Below are positions 5,642 through 5,707 of a stretch of DNA of 5,707 bases, in pieces. Each line of letters begins with the position of its first letter. Positions within the stretch are counted from its first letter, which is position 1. The stretch spans positions 1 to 5,707 of the forward strand of contig DSCZ01000443.1 of NCBI GenBank assembly GCA_011048855.1. The letters are read 5' to 3'. The notes beneath the pieces were generated by a model. That model searched no databases, was not told the DNA's origin, and was given only the letters and a program-made list of their open reading frames with translations. This DNA is from Desulfobacteraceae bacterium (GTDB lineage: Bacteria; Desulfobacterota; DSM-4660; Desulfatiglandales; Desulfatiglandaceae). A program made the translations under genes and the position numbers.

Positions 5642-5707
5642 AAGAAACCGGGGACCCAAAGCGAAGCGATTGGGGACTGAGCACCCGAAGCGGTGCAAAG
5701 AAACCGG
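5642..5707. repeat. Mini-hairpin tail bounded by a 10-base direct repeat
   Basis: AAGAAACCGG occurs at 5642-5651 and again at 5698-5707, the window end. Between them CCCAA (5655-5659) pairs with TTGGG (5670-5674), and GCACC (5681-5685) pairs with GGTGC (5692-5696); both loops contain CGAAGC. No coding frame is seen in 5416-5707. The element probably continues beyond the window, so its nature cannot be settled here. Confidence 0.4.

Overview
The window carries five protein genes that look unrelated in function, separated by intergenic stretches rich in small inverted repeats. In order they are a cation diffusion facilitator metal exporter (+), a ten-helix EamA/DMT-family membrane transporter (-), a class I hybrid cluster protein Hcp (+), an acetolactate synthase small subunit (+) and a SAM-dependent methyltransferase of unknown substrate (-). 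The class I Hcp, with its four-cysteine N-terminal cluster motif, together with an HcpR-like palindrome upstream of it, suggests an anaerobe of the sulfate-reducing Desulfobacterota (former Deltaproteobacteria). This is an inference from gene type and regulatory site, not from a phylogenetic marker.

Layout. 1-903: CDF exporter, possibly starting just before the window, followed by a hairpin at 904-932. 992-1831: EamA transporter, convergent with the CDF gene. 1832-2208: a 377-base divergent intergenic region holding a REP-like repeat copy, a second weak hairpin, and the hcp promoter with a perfect 14-base palindrome TTGACTTAAGTCAA. 2209-3855: hcp, closed by a strong hairpin at 3872-3910. 3946-4061: a good sigma-70-type promoter and a leader with two 11-base direct repeats in front of the acetolactate synthase small subunit gene (4062-4556). 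4564-5322 (open to 5415): methyltransferase, convergent with ilvN, the two stop codons 7 bases apart. 5416-5707: no gene seen; it holds a second copy of the REP-like repeat (30 of 32 bases identical to the first), a large nested palindrome with alternative pairings, and a tail of mini-hairpins bounded by a 10-base direct repeat.

How the genes work together: there is little sign of a shared pathway. hcp appears to be a single-gene unit under nitrosative-stress control (HcpR-type, CRP/FNR family). ilvN has its own promoter and lacks a neighbouring ilvB or ilvC. The CDF and EamA genes handle solutes at the inner membrane. I found no convincing undescribed multi-gene system. The most interesting material is the class II activator geometry at hcp, the dispersed hairpin repeat family, the nested palindrome near the right end, and the unusual metal site plus Cys-rich tail of the CDF protein.
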